A stretch of 64,000 nucleotides of DNA from Mesorhabditis belari (taxonomy: Eukaryota > Nematoda > Chromadorea > Rhabditida > Rhabditidae). The stretch lies in NCBI GenBank assembly GCA_958450365.1, contig CAUEEP010000200.1, positions 69,501 to 133,500 on the forward strand, in the 5' to 3' direction. Made by a program: the position numbers and the translations under genes. The number at the start of each line of letters is the position of its first letter. Within the stretch, counting starts at the first letter, position 1. Below the pieces are notes generated by a model, which was not told the DNA's origin, ran no database searches, and worked only from the letters and a program-made list of their open reading frames with translations. Shown here piece after piece: positions 1 through 12,034 of this stretch.

Positions 1-200
1 GACAACTTCTGAGTAATAACAATGCAGATCTAAAGAAACAGTCTTCTCCATAATGTCTCACATACTTTAGATCTACTTATCCTAAACCTACAATCCGAGG
101 AGATCATTCTGTTATTTAAATAAAGTTGTTTAGTGCTTGTCACTACACCAGGGGCTATGTTTATTACCTAGTAGTGAAACTCGGCACAACCTAAATAATA

Positions 201-720
201 TTGGGTTGGGGAGAATGAGTCGGCGCCAAACTTTAAAGGGACTTTTTGCACACATAAAGCCTTCTTTAAACATACGTTTGGTTTCATCAAAAGGATCCAC
301 TATTTCTCTACAAAATGACTTTTGAGAGATTCCACAAAGCTTTTCTTTCGTGGAGTTTATGAACTTCCAAACGCCGCTGGTTAAAATGGCAAAGAGTCCG
401 ACTCATCATTTGAACAGTTTCTTTCACATAAACCTTCTTTGGTGTTTATATAAAAAAGATAGAGCACATTCAATTACTTAAGTTGCCAAATTTGCAGGAA
501 GATCCCACCAATGGTTTTTTCTAGGTGACAGTTTGTAGTTTTTGTGAAAAAATGGCTTTTTCTTGAGCGGAGGCGCTGTTTGAATTTTCTTTTAAATGTC
601 ATTTTGTAGAGAATTAGTTAACCATTCTACTGATATCAAACGCATATTATTTGACGAAGTCTGCTAGAAGTTTTAGACATTTTTTTGATTTTCGGCGCCG
701 ACGCATTCTCCCCAACCCAA
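201..720. mobile_element. Mariner-type MITE (520 bp)
   Basis: The two ends are terminal inverted repeats of about 30 bp beginning TTGGGTTGGGGAGAATG and differing at two positions. The element is flanked by TA on both sides (199-200 and 721-722), the target duplication of Tc1/mariner elements. The interior holds no convincing transposase frame, so it is a non-autonomous copy. The first nine bases match those of the MITE at 36302-36697. Confidence 0.85.
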
Positions 721-2350
721 TAACAAGATGAAGACTAAAAAACAAAACAAATGCCTTTCTCAATCCTCTGCGCTACGGCTAATCTCGGTGAGCAGTCGAC
801 CGGGATTTCCACAGTATAGACCCTGTTGAGGAGGTATTGTTCGTAAAATGGCACCGATTCACTGAATATGTGTCATAAGTTGGGCACACGCTCACACCCG
901 ACCTGAACGTCATCAGATGATAGGCGGGATCAGTGGGCTTCGGACGATATGATAAAAGCATAAGATCATATTGGCATGCAGTTTTGATCGGTTCCTGAAT
1001 AAATGGTCAATTTTGGTGCTCTTGCAAGCAAAACTACCGAGTAGAGTTTTGTCAAAATTTGTGGATTGCCATCAAAAATTAAAGTGATCCATATCGGGGT
1101 TTTGGTAGCATTTACGCGAATCTCTTCAAATCCACCCGGCAGAGTTATTATCTGTTGATCCGCTAAAAAACACGAAAGTTGACCTGGAGAATAAGGGAAT
1201 AAGGAACTTTTGGAAACTCGCCTATATATTGAGTGATTGAGACGAGAAATGCTCCGCTAGGGCTAAAGAAAAGTTGTTGTTCTGCTCCGATGTCCCAAAG
1301 AAGCTCCAAACTCGAACCAATAAGATCCGTTTTGCAGCTCATGATGTGACCGGAAGTGATGGAAAAGCTATAGGTGACAAGCGATTAGCTTGATTGTAAC
1401 GGTTGGTCAACAACCTTTCGTTGCACGCAATAACGGCGTTCTCCTGATTCAGAAAAAAAGGCAGACGATGTATACACATTCCTGTCTGAATACTCCATAT
1501 TTGATAGGGTATTCTTCTAGCATTTCTAAAAACCTCACCTCTTCTTTCATGCAGGCATACACAAACTCCAAACTCAGTGAGGAATTCTCCGCAGCCTCGA
1601 CGTAAACTGACTTTGATTTTGCTAAAAGACAGCATGATCAGAGCTTTAAATTGAGCTATCTACAAGTCTGATATCTTTTCTTTTCAAAATCGCCGAATAT
1701 CAGGCTCCAAAGTATACCTAAGTTTTTGCCCTCCCCCCAATTGCCATAAAAAAAAAATAGAAAAAAACCAGAAAGTTCATAAACGTCAGCGGCATGAAAA
1801 GCAACGGTCGGTTCCGAGATGCCGAGGTAATAGATGGCACCGGGAGTTGTTGTAGAATCTTCCTCGATAGTCAGCAAGAAACCGCTCTCATTCGTGTAGG
1901 ACCCAATCGCATTCCACCACAACTAAAGTGCTGATGTATCCCTCGGCTTCTAGTTGTTTCAGAGGCAGCTTTTGGAGTGAAAAGCCTTTGTTGATTTCGA
2001 AAATACTTAAAAATTATAGATATAAACTTGTCCTCTGCACATGGAATCTTGCCCGACGCTCACCCAAATACATTTGGCGCTGAAGCTCCAAGTTGTACCA
2101 GTAGCATTAGTGCTGAAAAAATTGCATTAGGTTAGAAACTAGCTCATGATGGTGCTTATTTTTGCGTATCTCTAGAAACTGATAAATTTTCATGGAAATG
2201 AGCACAACAGCATTTATGTACATCTAATTGAACTTGACACAAATGCTGAAGGCAATTTTTTGATCCCCACATAATCCAAGCATCGGTTTGATTAAGACCA
2301 CCGAAAAACGAGGATATGGCCATCAAACTTGGAACAGACAATTTTGGCAC

Positions 2351-3250
2351 GCACTCTTTAAAGTACGTACTGTAAGAGGGAGAGTTCTTAATCCGTATGG
2401 TTTTCGATACTGTCTCCTAGGGCTTTTGGCTAAACCAAATTCATGCGCGTAACGTAGTTGACGCTATTATTGGGTCGTGATGCCCCGCCAACGGAAGAAC
2501 TGAAAAATGCTAGATTTGCGGGGCTATATGGCACCGGAAGCCGAAGGTGTCAGGGAAGGGTAGTTAGCTGTGCTGGAGCCGAAAGATCCAAATCTTAACG
2601 AAAATAAAAAAATAACTCTAGATCCCATAAAATGGCATACTTTTGTAGAAAACAACGTAGAAATCATTTGTTTGTGGTGCTTGAGATTATTTTGATACAA
2701 TCTCTATACAATCGAGGGGGCATGAGGGACATGGGGGGCATGAGCGTATGTGCGGTGGGCAAGTCCTAAAGTTCACACCCTTCGCAACCCTGAAGGTTCG
2801 CACTCTGGCAACTTTAAAGTTCGCAGCCTTTGGTTAAGTTTAGCCCCACTTTATCAAGGGGTTCATTCATGAATTTTTTTTCAAAGTTAATCTCAACTTT
2901 TCGATTTGTTTTCTCCCGATACACGCGTCGGTGTTGTAGAATGTAAACATGTGTTTTAATAGGGGTTTCAGCAGGGTAAATGAGTAAAATACTCTACCCG
3001 TTTGGACTTTTCACACGAAATTTTTCAAGCGTTTCGTGTTCATTTTCATTTTTTTCTTTTCTCTTTTGTTTTATTTTTCTGCTGTCTGCAGACCGCAGGA
3101 TGTCTGCAAGGTGCTGTCTGCTGTCTGCGGAAAGGGCATTGTCTACAGACGTCTGCATTCCAAGCTTGATGGCTATTACGTGGCGGCTCATTTTAAAAAG
3201 ATCAAATTTCTTCGCAATTTGGTCGAATCCCTTATTTTAAACAGCCAATA
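2351..3250. other. No gene seen; short CTGTCTGC-rich tract
   Basis: No splice-bounded coding exon was found here. From about 3078 to 3158 the words CTGTCTGC and GTCTGCAG recur several times, a short degenerate repeat. Confidence 0.4.
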
Positions 3251-3384
3251 CACTCAAACCTCTTTAGTAAACTATCAAAGGAAACCGACAAAAACCGGTT
3301 GCTAAAGAGGATGTATTTTCTTAGTTGGGAGCTTTTAAACACCGATCACCACAGAGGTTAGTTTACTAAAGAGGTTTGACTGTG
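3251..3384. mobile_element. Small palindromic MITE (CACTCAAACCTCT / CAGTCAAACCTCT ends)
   Basis: The left end CACTCAAACCTCTTTAGTAA has a near-perfect inverted match on the right ending GGTTTGACTGTG. It is only about 134 bp, with no coding. A lone end of the same family sits at about 20495-20519. The ends resemble pogo/Tigger-class termini, which is inference from the CAGT start. Confidence 0.6.
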
Positions 3385-6300
3385 CATGCGATTTTAAGTG
3401 AAATTTCAGATTCTATTGGACCTTTGATTATGCTTCATGAATTTTCACACGGCAAATTACTTTCTCGCTTCTATTATAAAGTGATGCGTGATTATTGGAT
3501 TACATACATAAAGCGAGAGGAGACTTTTTTGTTATCTTAAATTTCGATTCAAACTGAGTGTTCAAAGATTTAAAGTAAGAGACTCGACCCGTGAAGCACA
3601 GTCCATGAAAAGTTTCCGTTTCATGCTTTTTTTAGTTTCATGGAATTACGGAAGTTTCGAATACTATCAAGAAGTGTAATGAGTTACCAATCAAACAAAT
3701 CCAAAGTTTGGCATTTAATCTCTTTAGATTTGTTTTTTTATTTAACTCACTCCTTTCGAAACGTTGCTTCCCCATTTCCGTCACAGTTTTCCGAATCATA
3801 AGCGATGATCTCCACTCGAACTGCAGCAATTCGTCGCATGCGCACCGTGAAGCCCACACTCCACGATTTGTTCTAAATACATTTGTTGTTTTATTTGCTT
3901 CTACGGCTCCCTTTCTGAATAAACTCTCATCGTTCTCATTTTTTTACTTACTCCTCTATAAATTTCTCCGGGTATCCCGGACATTTGCCCCTCATCAAAG
4001 CTCTCTTTTCTCTCGCTTGAGTCATGTATCCACGGATAGAAGGGATGCATCCAAATGGTGAAGCCTTCGAGGTCCAAAATGGAATTCGATGACCCTACAT
4101 TTAAAAGTAAGCTGCTTTGAAGAAGTTAAGGTTCCGCGATAAAAAATATTTTTTGTTCCCTAACTTTTTATAGAGACAATGTTTTCGAAAACTGATTTTG
4201 ATTTCAGCATTAAATTGATTCAGCACTAAATTTCGCATCTGGTTAAAAATTTTAAAGCTGAATGGATTATTTTATAAAAAGTTATAAAGCCATCAATGGA
4301 AATTCCCCATTTTTTGACTTTTTAATATCGAACCTTATGACGCTTCATAAATTGATCCCTTCAGCTTCAAAAGTTCCTACCAGATGCAAAATCTAATCCT
4401 GAATCCAGCTTTTAAAAATATTGTTTTTGTAAAGGGTTGAGATCAGAAAATGAGGTTTTTGTTGAGTGACGCTGTTGAGTATTCTAAACAATGACAACCT
4501 GGACTTCTCATGTCGAATTGAAGGCAAAAGCTACATGCATTGTCTTTCGTGAAAAGCGTCGCCGAAGTCGAGGTCGAGTACACAGCAAGGCTCTGTGATC
4601 TGAAACATTTTATTTTCAATTATTCATTGAAGCATTTAACGTGTCGTTGATTAATTGATGAAAAAGATTCGTTTGGATCCCAGGATCGGCGCCAGCAAAG
4701 TACGAATAAACAGTATCATTTGTGCACGTGATGCTTTTCTGAATAGAATCGTTGAAAAGTGTTTTTGAAGTGTATTCCTTGCTCGTCAAAAATTCGTCAG
4801 AACAATTCAAGCATTTTTTTTAGATATAATCTCTATGGCCATATAAAACTATAATTTTGTACTTATTAGTAAGCTCCACACTTCTATTTTTTTAAAAAGA
4901 ATAACTTTACGTAAATTTCTTGAAATTTGTTTAATAGATTTTTGACGAGCAAGGGATACCATCAGAAATTTTAGCAAATCTCAAAAATTGTACTTGAAAA
5001 CACGTGTAACCTTGGGGAAACAAGACTTCAAACTCTATCGACTGTTATAGGTCTTCTATGGAAATCCCACAGTCATCCAATGTTTTTTGCTCTTTAGTTA
5101 TTTCGGCAATCAAAAATAAAATACCTGGAAATGGGGGCACAGTTTCGAGGATGGATCAACAACCTGCATTGTCATAAGTGGTCCATAGAATGTGTCGGTC
5201 CGTCTAGATTTATCAAGTGTTAGTGATTTATTAAGTTTAGCCGCAGTTTAGAAGTATTAAAAACATTGCAAGATGCTTGCGCTTTGCCCAAAAACCCACA
5301 GAATGCGGTTTCAAAAATAGTGCCTTTTATAATGCACTATAAGCAGGACTGCCAGAAAAAGCCAAAAGCCAAACCAAGGCCAAAGCCAAAAGCCTAAGTG
5401 CATTTTTATGCCTTTTTCTTTGTTTCTAAAATGTTTCCTTAAAAATAAAAGTGATTTTGGTGTGTAGAAAAACTATATAAATAGCTAGATTTTGAAAAAA
5501 ATTCACGTTCAAAAATTTAGACTCTTTTTGCTTTTTTTTGCTGGCTTTGACTTGGCTTGGCCCGGAAATTTTCCAAAAACGGCATCCCAATAAGTACCGT
5601 ATCCTAATTTGGCCCCCTAAAGGAAGTCTTTTCAAGCAAAATCACTTCACTTTTTCACTTTTCAGTCATTTTTGCTTTCGTTTTGCTAGAGATCAAGTTA
5701 GAATCTGTGGCATTCTTAGCTAATTTGTTGGCCAAGGTTTTGACGTGTTTAGAGCAATTCACTGAAACCATTATTACTTGTAATTATCTGGATGAACGAC
5801 GAGCGTCGCAATCAAACCCTCTTCCACCAACACATTGTATAAAGCATCTTGCTCTTTCATCCCCGGAATGACGAGGATCTTTTTTGTCGCTAAATGGAGG
5901 GAATACATTCTTGGCAAATTTGTCTCAAACGATCAGTCCATTGAGCAACTCTAATCGAAATCGCGTAATCGGTGGTATTCGCGTCGATGATATGAGAGAT
6001 TCGGAGCTGCGTTGTATTAGTGAAACTGAAGAGGGTCGTGTAGAAATAGCTCGACGGTCCGTCGTCATTAATCGGAGCAAGTTCACTGAAGCAAATTCAA
6101 GGAAATTCATTTTTTTAATTCGATAAAAAATAATTAACCATACATTCTTCTACTATCCATAGCCACTAAATCCGTAGAATTTGAGTCCCCAGGCAGCCAA
6201 AGATTGAATGGGAACGGATCGGAACAGACCTTTGACATCTAAAATCAATGGATAATCGATATAACAAAGTTATTTATCCAACAACCTCATCCAATTTGCA

Positions 6301-6414
6301 ATTGATTTGTGTAAAATCGACAAGAAAATCGACATTCTCGGATGAGTCCACCAGAATGGCCTAAATACGACATTTTCCAACTAAAAAAAGAAAAGAAACA
6401 GATTAAAAAGATTA

Positions 6415-6515
6415 GTCAACTCTCGATTTAACGATAGTTAATATTAACATAAATGCATTCGATTTAAGGATGGGTTTCTCCTGTCCTTTGAGCATCGTTA
6501 AATTGAGAGTCGATA
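6415..6515. mobile_element. ~100-bp palindromic MITE, TCAACTCTCGATTTAACGAT ends
   Basis: The left end is TCAACTCTCGATTTAACGAT and the right end is its inverted match ATCGTTAAATTGAGAGTCGA. It lies within a few bases of the donor of the minus-strand exon 6520-6660, in the intron. It belongs to the same end family as 6841-7329. Confidence 0.65.
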
Positions 6516-6840
6516 GTACATCTAATCCTCGAAGTCGTGCTCCATGGATGGCGAATGATGGATTCATCTCGTTCAATTCATAGCTGTTTAATTTCAGTTC
6601 CTTCACCACCATCATAAAACCATAATCCTCTGCAAGCGGCTGATTGGGGGAAAAGTATACCTAAAATTTTGTTGCTTGATAGTACCTTTAGTTATAAATT
6701 TATTTAAAATATCTAATTGCAATGTTTTACTCTGATACACTGGAGCTCGACGCGTTCGAAGCTGCCAAGTTGAGTGAAATTCGTTTGAGTGACACTAAAC
6801 GGAAAAGGATCGATCGCAAAAGAGAGAGTCAAAATATGCA

Positions 6841-7329
6841 TACTCGACTCTCGATCTAACGATAACGATTAAACTTAAACGATTAAAGCTATCTAAATGG
6901 AATTACCGTTAGACGAATGATGTTAATCGAGCGAAAAGACGAACTTTTTATAAACTTATCGTTAAATCGAGCTTTTTATTGAAATAGGGCAATGTTTGCA
7001 ACTATTTCTTGATCACCGCTTTTTATAAATTCATTACCAACTAACAATAAAAGATTTAACAATTAGCCTAGAAAATTAGCCTTAATTAACATAGAAACTT
7101 GAGATATTCAGCTAGAAATATTCGTTGAATAGTACATTTAAGGCGAAAATCGCTAAATCGAACACTAATTTTCCCAATTTATGCAAAAATTTCATCGTTA
7201 AATCAAATATATCACCAAAACAAAATCGTTGGATCGAGCACCTTATGTCTAGACTCTAGAGAACATTGGAGCTCTGGCCGGGATCAAATCATATTAAATC
7301 GAACGTCGTTAAATCGAGAGTCAACTGTA
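6841..7329. mobile_element. Palindromic-ended MITE (~490 bp), TCGACTCTCGAT ends
   Basis: The left end TCGACTCTCGATCTAACGAT is inverted at the right end as GTCGTTAAATCGAGAGTCAA, followed by CTGTA. No transposase is visible. Its interior from about 6965 to 7203 is duplicated in direct orientation at 8864-9095. The ends resemble pogo/Tigger-class MITEs. Confidence 0.65.
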
Positions 7330-7899
7330 GTCTATTGTTAAAAAAACAAACTTCATAATCTGGGGCAGTTTTAATTCGCCATCCCCAGGCATACAAACTC
7401 TGGTCGGTTCTGATCTGAGGCCCATCACTTGGGCAACACCACCTTCGACTTGCATGAATTGCAAGTCGAGCGATTTGGTTTTCTAAAGGGCACAAGCCAC
7501 GGCTCAATATTTAATTTGGCATCACCTACCTGATTGTTCAGAGAGCCATAAGATACTAATGGCAATGAGCCCAGAGCGATTCGTTCCGGTTTGTCGAAAA
7601 TCCACGGGAAATAGGCCGATGTCCATAGGGACATCTCGTCTAGAATATAACCTAAAGTCGCTTGAGCATTGCCGAGCTACTTTCTACTTTCATACTTTCT
7701 AGAGGGTTTTTACTGAACTCGAGGCAAAACGCGCATTGTTGCTCGGTGAAAAGAGTGGTGGCGGTGGATGTGGAGTCGATGAGAAGTGAAGGATATCTGT
7801 GCAAAGACAGTTGGTTGTTTGTTGTTTTAAGGCCATTGATAAACATGGGATCCGGATCGTATTCACTGGATTCCAATCCAACGCGCTTCATCTCATAGA

Positions 7900-8200
7900 T
7901 CGGCCATCGGGAATCCGACCCGACCTACCCATCGGAGTGAATCCGATCCGATGGACTCCCCTATTGAATTAGGGTAAATATGTATTTAAATGTAATCTTA
8001 ATTTACGTTTTTGAATAAAAAATCGAATAAAAATTTGCAATTGTAATTCTATATTTAGACCTTTGAAGAATTAACATCCATTTATACCGGGTTATCCGGA
8101 TCGGATCTGATCCAAGCCGATGCGACAAACCCTTCTGTCAGATAGGATTGTATGCATCTGATCCGGCCCGATGAAAAACCGATCGGATCCCATATCTAGT
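7900..8200. repeat. Degenerate CGGATC/GATCCG-rich tract
   Basis: The words ATCCG, CGGATC, GATCCGAT and CGGCC recur on both strands through this stretch. It is locally more GC-rich than its surroundings. No open frame or clear terminal repeat was identified, so its nature is unknown. Confidence 0.4.
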
Positions 8201-8214
8201 ACCTGAGCACCAGG

Positions 8215-8385
8215 GCTGTGCTGAGACCGTGTTCACCGTGATTCAAACCGAGTCACCGAGTCAGTTCAAACTGAATATCTTTACTTCAAACTGCAAAGCC
8301 CATAATTACACTCTTTTTTAGTTTGAATCAAAGATATTCAGCTTGAGCCGAGCCAATGACTCGGTTGGTGAACTCGGCCTCTGAA
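8215..8385. repeat. Short foldback repeat
   Basis: A left arm containing ACCGAGTCA and GTTCAAACTGAATATCTTT is mirrored by a right arm containing AAAGATATTCAGCTTGAG and TGACTCGGTTGGTGAACTCGG. The arms are imperfect. It is non-coding and probably a decayed MITE. Confidence 0.5.
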
Positions 8386-8599
8386 CACCATTTTCAGGAC
8401 CATGTCAGGCAACATCTAAGCCAAAAAGCCAAACCACTAATTTGGTCGTTTTCTAAGAGCATTTTCTTGTCATGTATCAGAAATCCGTCAAACATTAGGC
8501 CAAGAAAAAACCAGGGCTTTTTGCTGAGCACCCCTAAGCCTTAAAGGTCTCCGTTGAGAGTCTTTTTAAAAGGTTAATTGTAAGTTACAAACCTTCCAT

Positions 8600-9690
8600 C
8601 AATCAAATGATGTTTCTCGGCTGGATGAAGCCCCGGATCGGCCCCTGCATACGTTTTAAAGGCCGTTGTGCTGCCGAAGCAGTTCAGTTGTTTCTGAACG
8701 CCAAGATATTCCATGACTATGCTTATTTAAATCCACCTGAAAAGCTACGCAATCATCTGAATTAGAAACTCTGCCGATTGGTCGCATCGCTACCCGTGGG
8801 CTGCCCGATCTGAATAGTTGAGTTTCGCAATGCAGATTCAGCATCAAATTCGATTATAGAATCGAGCTTTTTATCGAAATAGGGCAATGTTTGCAGCTAC
8901 TTCTTGATCACCGCTTTTGATAAATTCATTACCAATGAACAATAAAAGATTTAACAATTAACCTAGAAAATTAGGCTTAATTAACATAGAAAATTGCGAT
9001 ATTCAGCTAGAAATATTCGTTGAATAGTACATTTAAGGCGAAAATTGCTAAATCGAACACTAATTTGCCCAATTTATGCAAAAATTTCGTTAAATCGATT
9101 CGATTATAGAATTTGAAGCTGAATGGATCATCCGTTGAGAGCGCTAGCAAATTTTTTCTGAAAAATTTTTTAGGGTTAACGCTCCAATTTTCTCTATAAC
9201 AGTCAAATCTACCCCAATCTCGCCTAACAGTCTTAAAATTTCGTGCCGAATTGCTGGCAAAATTGAATTTAAAAAGTATTGCCTTCAAAAAGTTATCGCA
9301 TAACATTTGGGTGTTGAATGCTTCAAAAATTAATCTGGTTTCAAAAATAACAAACAAATATTGCGTTTCAGGATCTGCCACAATCGTTGCGACAACATTC
9401 TCCTCCACGACGACAAGATATACGCCTGATCGGGGGTCATTCTTTCTGTTGAAAATTAGAAGCACTTTTCTTGTTTCTAAAGTAAAAACTGAAAAAAAAC
9501 ACAAAGAATCACTCGCCGTCCACCCAACTGGCGACTCGAAAAGAAACAGCATATTCAGCTTCTAAATCGACGGATCGAATGAACAGCTCATCCACGCCTT
9601 TCAACACGAAGCGATTTGTCCAAAGGCTTCCTGGATGATCCTCACCATCATCTTCTGCATAGACCCATGGTCTTAAGCTGTTGGGTTAGC
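8600..9690 (-). pseudogene. Exon remnants of unrecognised tandem gene family, copy 3
   Basis: On the minus strand a piece at about 9480-9690 encodes L-R-P-W-V-Y-A-E-D-D followed by a segment ending EAEYAVSFRVASW; the exon is homologous to the PW exons of the other copies. Next, 9170-9530 is an open stretch containing VLLIFNRKND and GVYLVVVEEN, likely containing one or more exons. Further on, about 8600-8720 encodes a piece with NCFGSTTAFKTYAGADPGL. The repeat 8864-9095 interrupts the run between the last two. I do not recognise the product. The order of pieces matches the neighbouring copies, which supports tandem duplication. Confidence 0.35.
8864..9095. repeat. Direct repeat of the interior of the MITE at 6841-7329
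   Basis: The sequence from AATCGAGCTTTTTAT to the run ending TTTATGCAAAAATTTC is repeated from 6965-7203 with only scattered differences, in the same orientation. Clear terminal repeats are not present, so this is a partial or decayed copy of that element. Confidence 0.7.
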
Positions 9691-9719
9691 GAGCATGAAA
9701 TGTCCGGATTTTCAAAAAC

Positions 9720-10051
9720 CCGTAAATCCTCTATTAGAAAAACACCCTAGGGGGTATCGGAAAATAGAGCGACACTCTCCAATGGAACGACATTCTGATT
9801 AAAATATCTATGTTTGTTTGCGTAGCATGTTAGCATTTATTCCAACTCAAACGTTGTCGATTTTTACTTGAAGGTAATTTTTTGGCTAATTTCTATTGCT
9901 TAATTGTTGTTGCTAAATGGTTTTTTGGTGTAACTGGGGAAAAATGAATAATATTATCTACTAATTTATCTTAATAATCCATAAGTGCTTTTTACATTGC
10001 AATATAAAACGACATCCTAGGATGGTATCGAAAAATAGAGGATTTACGGTA
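9720..10051. mobile_element. MITE with CCGTAAATCCTCTATT ends (~330 bp)
   Basis: The left end CCGTAAATCCTCTATT is inverted at the right as AATAGAGGATTTACGG. Subterminal CCTAGG and TATCG(G/A)AAAATAGAG motifs also mirror each other. It has no coding capacity. The first eight bases are shared with the foldback in the DEG/ENaC gene at 61198-61905. Confidence 0.65.
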
Positions 10052-10775
10052 TATTCGATTATACTCTATTATTGTGTTTTGAAATGTTGAATTCTAAACT
10101 AACGAAGAGTTTCTTTGACATCCAAGCATCTACTACGCAAAAATACGCTATTTCCTTAAAAGTGCAATAATCTGTCCTAAGTACGGGGGGGGGCGCTTCA
10201 TGGACACATGTTTTAGGAACCCCGAAACCCGTTATTGTATTGCAAAAAACTAACTACACCATCTTGTGGGAACGTGATCTCAGCTCTCAGAAAACATCTA
10301 ATACTTTTATTTAATACTCAAAATAAAATACGCCCATGAAGCCCTTCCTCGCACTAAGATATTACCAAATGCTTTCATTCTTTTTTGCACCACCATAAAT
10401 TGTTTACGTTCGTTTTTGTCAATATGAAGAGCTTAAGCACTTTATTATTAACTAAGTAAATAACTCTAGCGTGAGGTGGCTACGAATTATTGTTCGAATT
10501 GGCTTGCCGGCTCAGATACCCATGTTTAAGGTTAGAATAGGACTTCTTTAAAAATCGTTTTCGCTTCGGTTTCATCACCAATTTTACTGAAATTTTGGGA
10601 CTTGAGACGAGTGATCTGAATGATCTGACTTTAGACATGCTCCATATTTTGGATAACAGTTCACAGACATCTCACCATAGAATTCTTTTTCTCTATTTAG
10701 TTAATAGTAAAGAGCTTTTTTATTAGACAAAATAAGAAGGAAAGAGATTTAGGGTGGGGAAAAAATTGACCATTT

Positions 10776-11828
10776 TCAAGAGCATTTGTGAAAATTAGGC
10801 CATTTCGCGGTCCCCAATTCTACATTTTTGGGTTTACTTGTATTGTGCACATACACATTTCCACTCAAATCGCGATCATATTCTGTTCGTATCTCTTTGT
10901 TGATCGAAAATGGAGCCGGGTCGAGGCACGAATTCGAGGAGTTATCAACATTTAAGCAATCATGTCTCGTAAAATCCACTATAATGCTGCTACTCGCGTT
11001 GAATGTTATTTTGATTATCTGAATTGATAGGATTGAGCTGACGGCTTCCGATTAATGATCACCGCAAACGTTAGTAAACGTTTCCCGTGAATCGCAAACG
11101 ACGGCGTTTCTTCGGTCAACGCAAAGACCCTTGGTTCTGGTTCTGGAAGATTTACATAGTAGATTATATGTAGTAATTAAAATGAACTACCGTAAATACT
11201 CGAAATAAAACCAGTTTACGATACCCAGCCAACCGCGAGCTGAATATCTTTAATTTCAAGCCAAAAGTTATGATTAGAGATCCTCCCAACCAATACCCAT
11301 TCTATTAATATACACCCCATTGAATGCGTTCATGAAATGCCATAAGCGCCGTAATTACATGCTAGTTTATTGAATGCGAATTATTTACATGCACTTTTAA
11401 TTTGATAATTGAACATTTATTTTAATATCTTTAATTTGCATTTAAATTTCTGCATATCAACATTTCCGACACGTGAAAAATAAGAAAATGCTAGTTTAGG
11501 AAGCGATCGTGGTTTTCGATTCCCATTCTTAAATCTTAAAGTTCCTAATTTTCTTTCTCAAACAAGGGCCAGCCATTGGTAGAAAAACGCCTTCACTTTC
11601 TTGGTTCTTACCTGTTTCTAAAGTCATCAAGAAGCCGATCTGCTCGTTGAGTGGATTGCTGACGTTCCAGACTAACTAAATAAATGGATATTGGGATTTG
11701 ATAATGAAACGGCAAAAATAAACCTCAAAACAGTAGGCGTCAAAAGAAAAGGGATGTGCCGGCGGTGCTGTGAAACTTAATAGAGACTTTATTAAAAAAA
11801 GACCTTTTCTAGATAGTTTTTCACAATT
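10776..11828 (-). pseudogene. Distal exons of unrecognised tandem gene family, copy 4 (cut off by the retroelement)
   Basis: On the minus strand, exon-like sequence before about 11730 contains SFTAPPAHPFSF. A short intron (gtttatttt to ttatttag) leads to an exon of about 64 nt, near 11614-11677, encoding WNVSNPLNEQIGFLMTLET with a gtaag donor. This matches WWNAIGSYTNESGFLLTIEE in copy 1. A lower piece at about 10855-10980 contains SCLDPAPFSINKEIRTEY and ends in a possible donor. The upstream exons of the same copy probably lie beyond the 4.2-kb retroelement, at 16085-17065, which implies that the element inserted into an intron. Linking the two halves is inference from the exon order in the other copies. 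Confidence 0.35.
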
Positions 11829-11964
11829 TAATGGTATTTTTCTTATAAGCTGTTTACCGTAACCCGCCAAGGGCTAATTCGTGTTTAATCGTGTTTAAAA
11901 GGAAAAAATTTTGACAAAAATTTTCATTCTGGACAATTTTCAATGGCGTAATTTAGTTTATAGC
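11829..11964 (+). repeat. Split direct repeat A1
   Basis: It is nearly identical to 14726-14850, starting TAATGGTATTTTTCTTATAA and ending AGTTTATAGC. It differs mainly by a ~10-nt segment (TTTTGACAAA-like) missing from A2. Confidence 0.9.
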
Positions 11965-12034
11965 GAAGTTGTGTTGTGTTCTTAATTCAATTTAATCGTT
12001 GCATTTCTCTGCCAATATTTCTTAGTTTTAGGTA

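Larger units (their letters stand above)
962..4085 (-). pseudogene. Exon remnants of unrecognised tandem gene family, copy 1
   Basis: I do not recognise the family. Reading the minus strand from high to low, one exon-like piece near 4012-4085 encodes W-M-H-P-F-Y-P-W-I-H-D. The clearest exon is 1769-1922, with an acceptor (cactttag) and a donor at its ends, and encodes a segment containing NESGFLLTIEED. A third piece at about 962-1180 contains ITLPGGFEEIRVNATK followed by beta-rich sequence. Matching motifs recur in the copies at 5.9-7.6, 9.6, 11.6 and 16.3 kb. The spacing is wide and I could not join a continuous frame, so this copy may be broken. The alternating hydrophobic pattern and cysteines suggest a secreted beta-sandwich protein; that is inference only. 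Confidence 0.35.
4616..7634 (-). pseudogene. Exon remnants of unrecognised tandem gene family, copies 2a/2b
   Basis: The minus strand holds several exon-like pieces. Near 7530-7634 a segment encodes W-T-S-A-Y-F-P-W-I-F-D, matching the PW exon of the other copies. About 7330-7480 has an LQF..EGG pattern also seen at 16.1 kb. The best exon, 6520-6660 (exactly 47 codons between an acceptor and a GTACTA donor), contains YGFMMVV and NPSFAIHGARL. About 5906-6105 encodes a segment with NDDGPSS and TDYAISIRVAQW, close in pattern to EAEYAVSFRVASW at 9.6 kb. About 4620-4740 contains FAGADPGIQ, matched by YAGADPGLH at 8.6 kb. A MITE abuts the 6520-6660 exon and another lies at 6841-7329. The function is unknown and the copy is probably broken. 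Confidence 0.35.

Noticed and set aside
3708..4061. A 117-codon plus-strand frame
   Set aside because: It is rich in Phe/Leu/Ser and lies antisense to the minus-strand PW exon near 4012-4085. It shows no domain and no splice sites.
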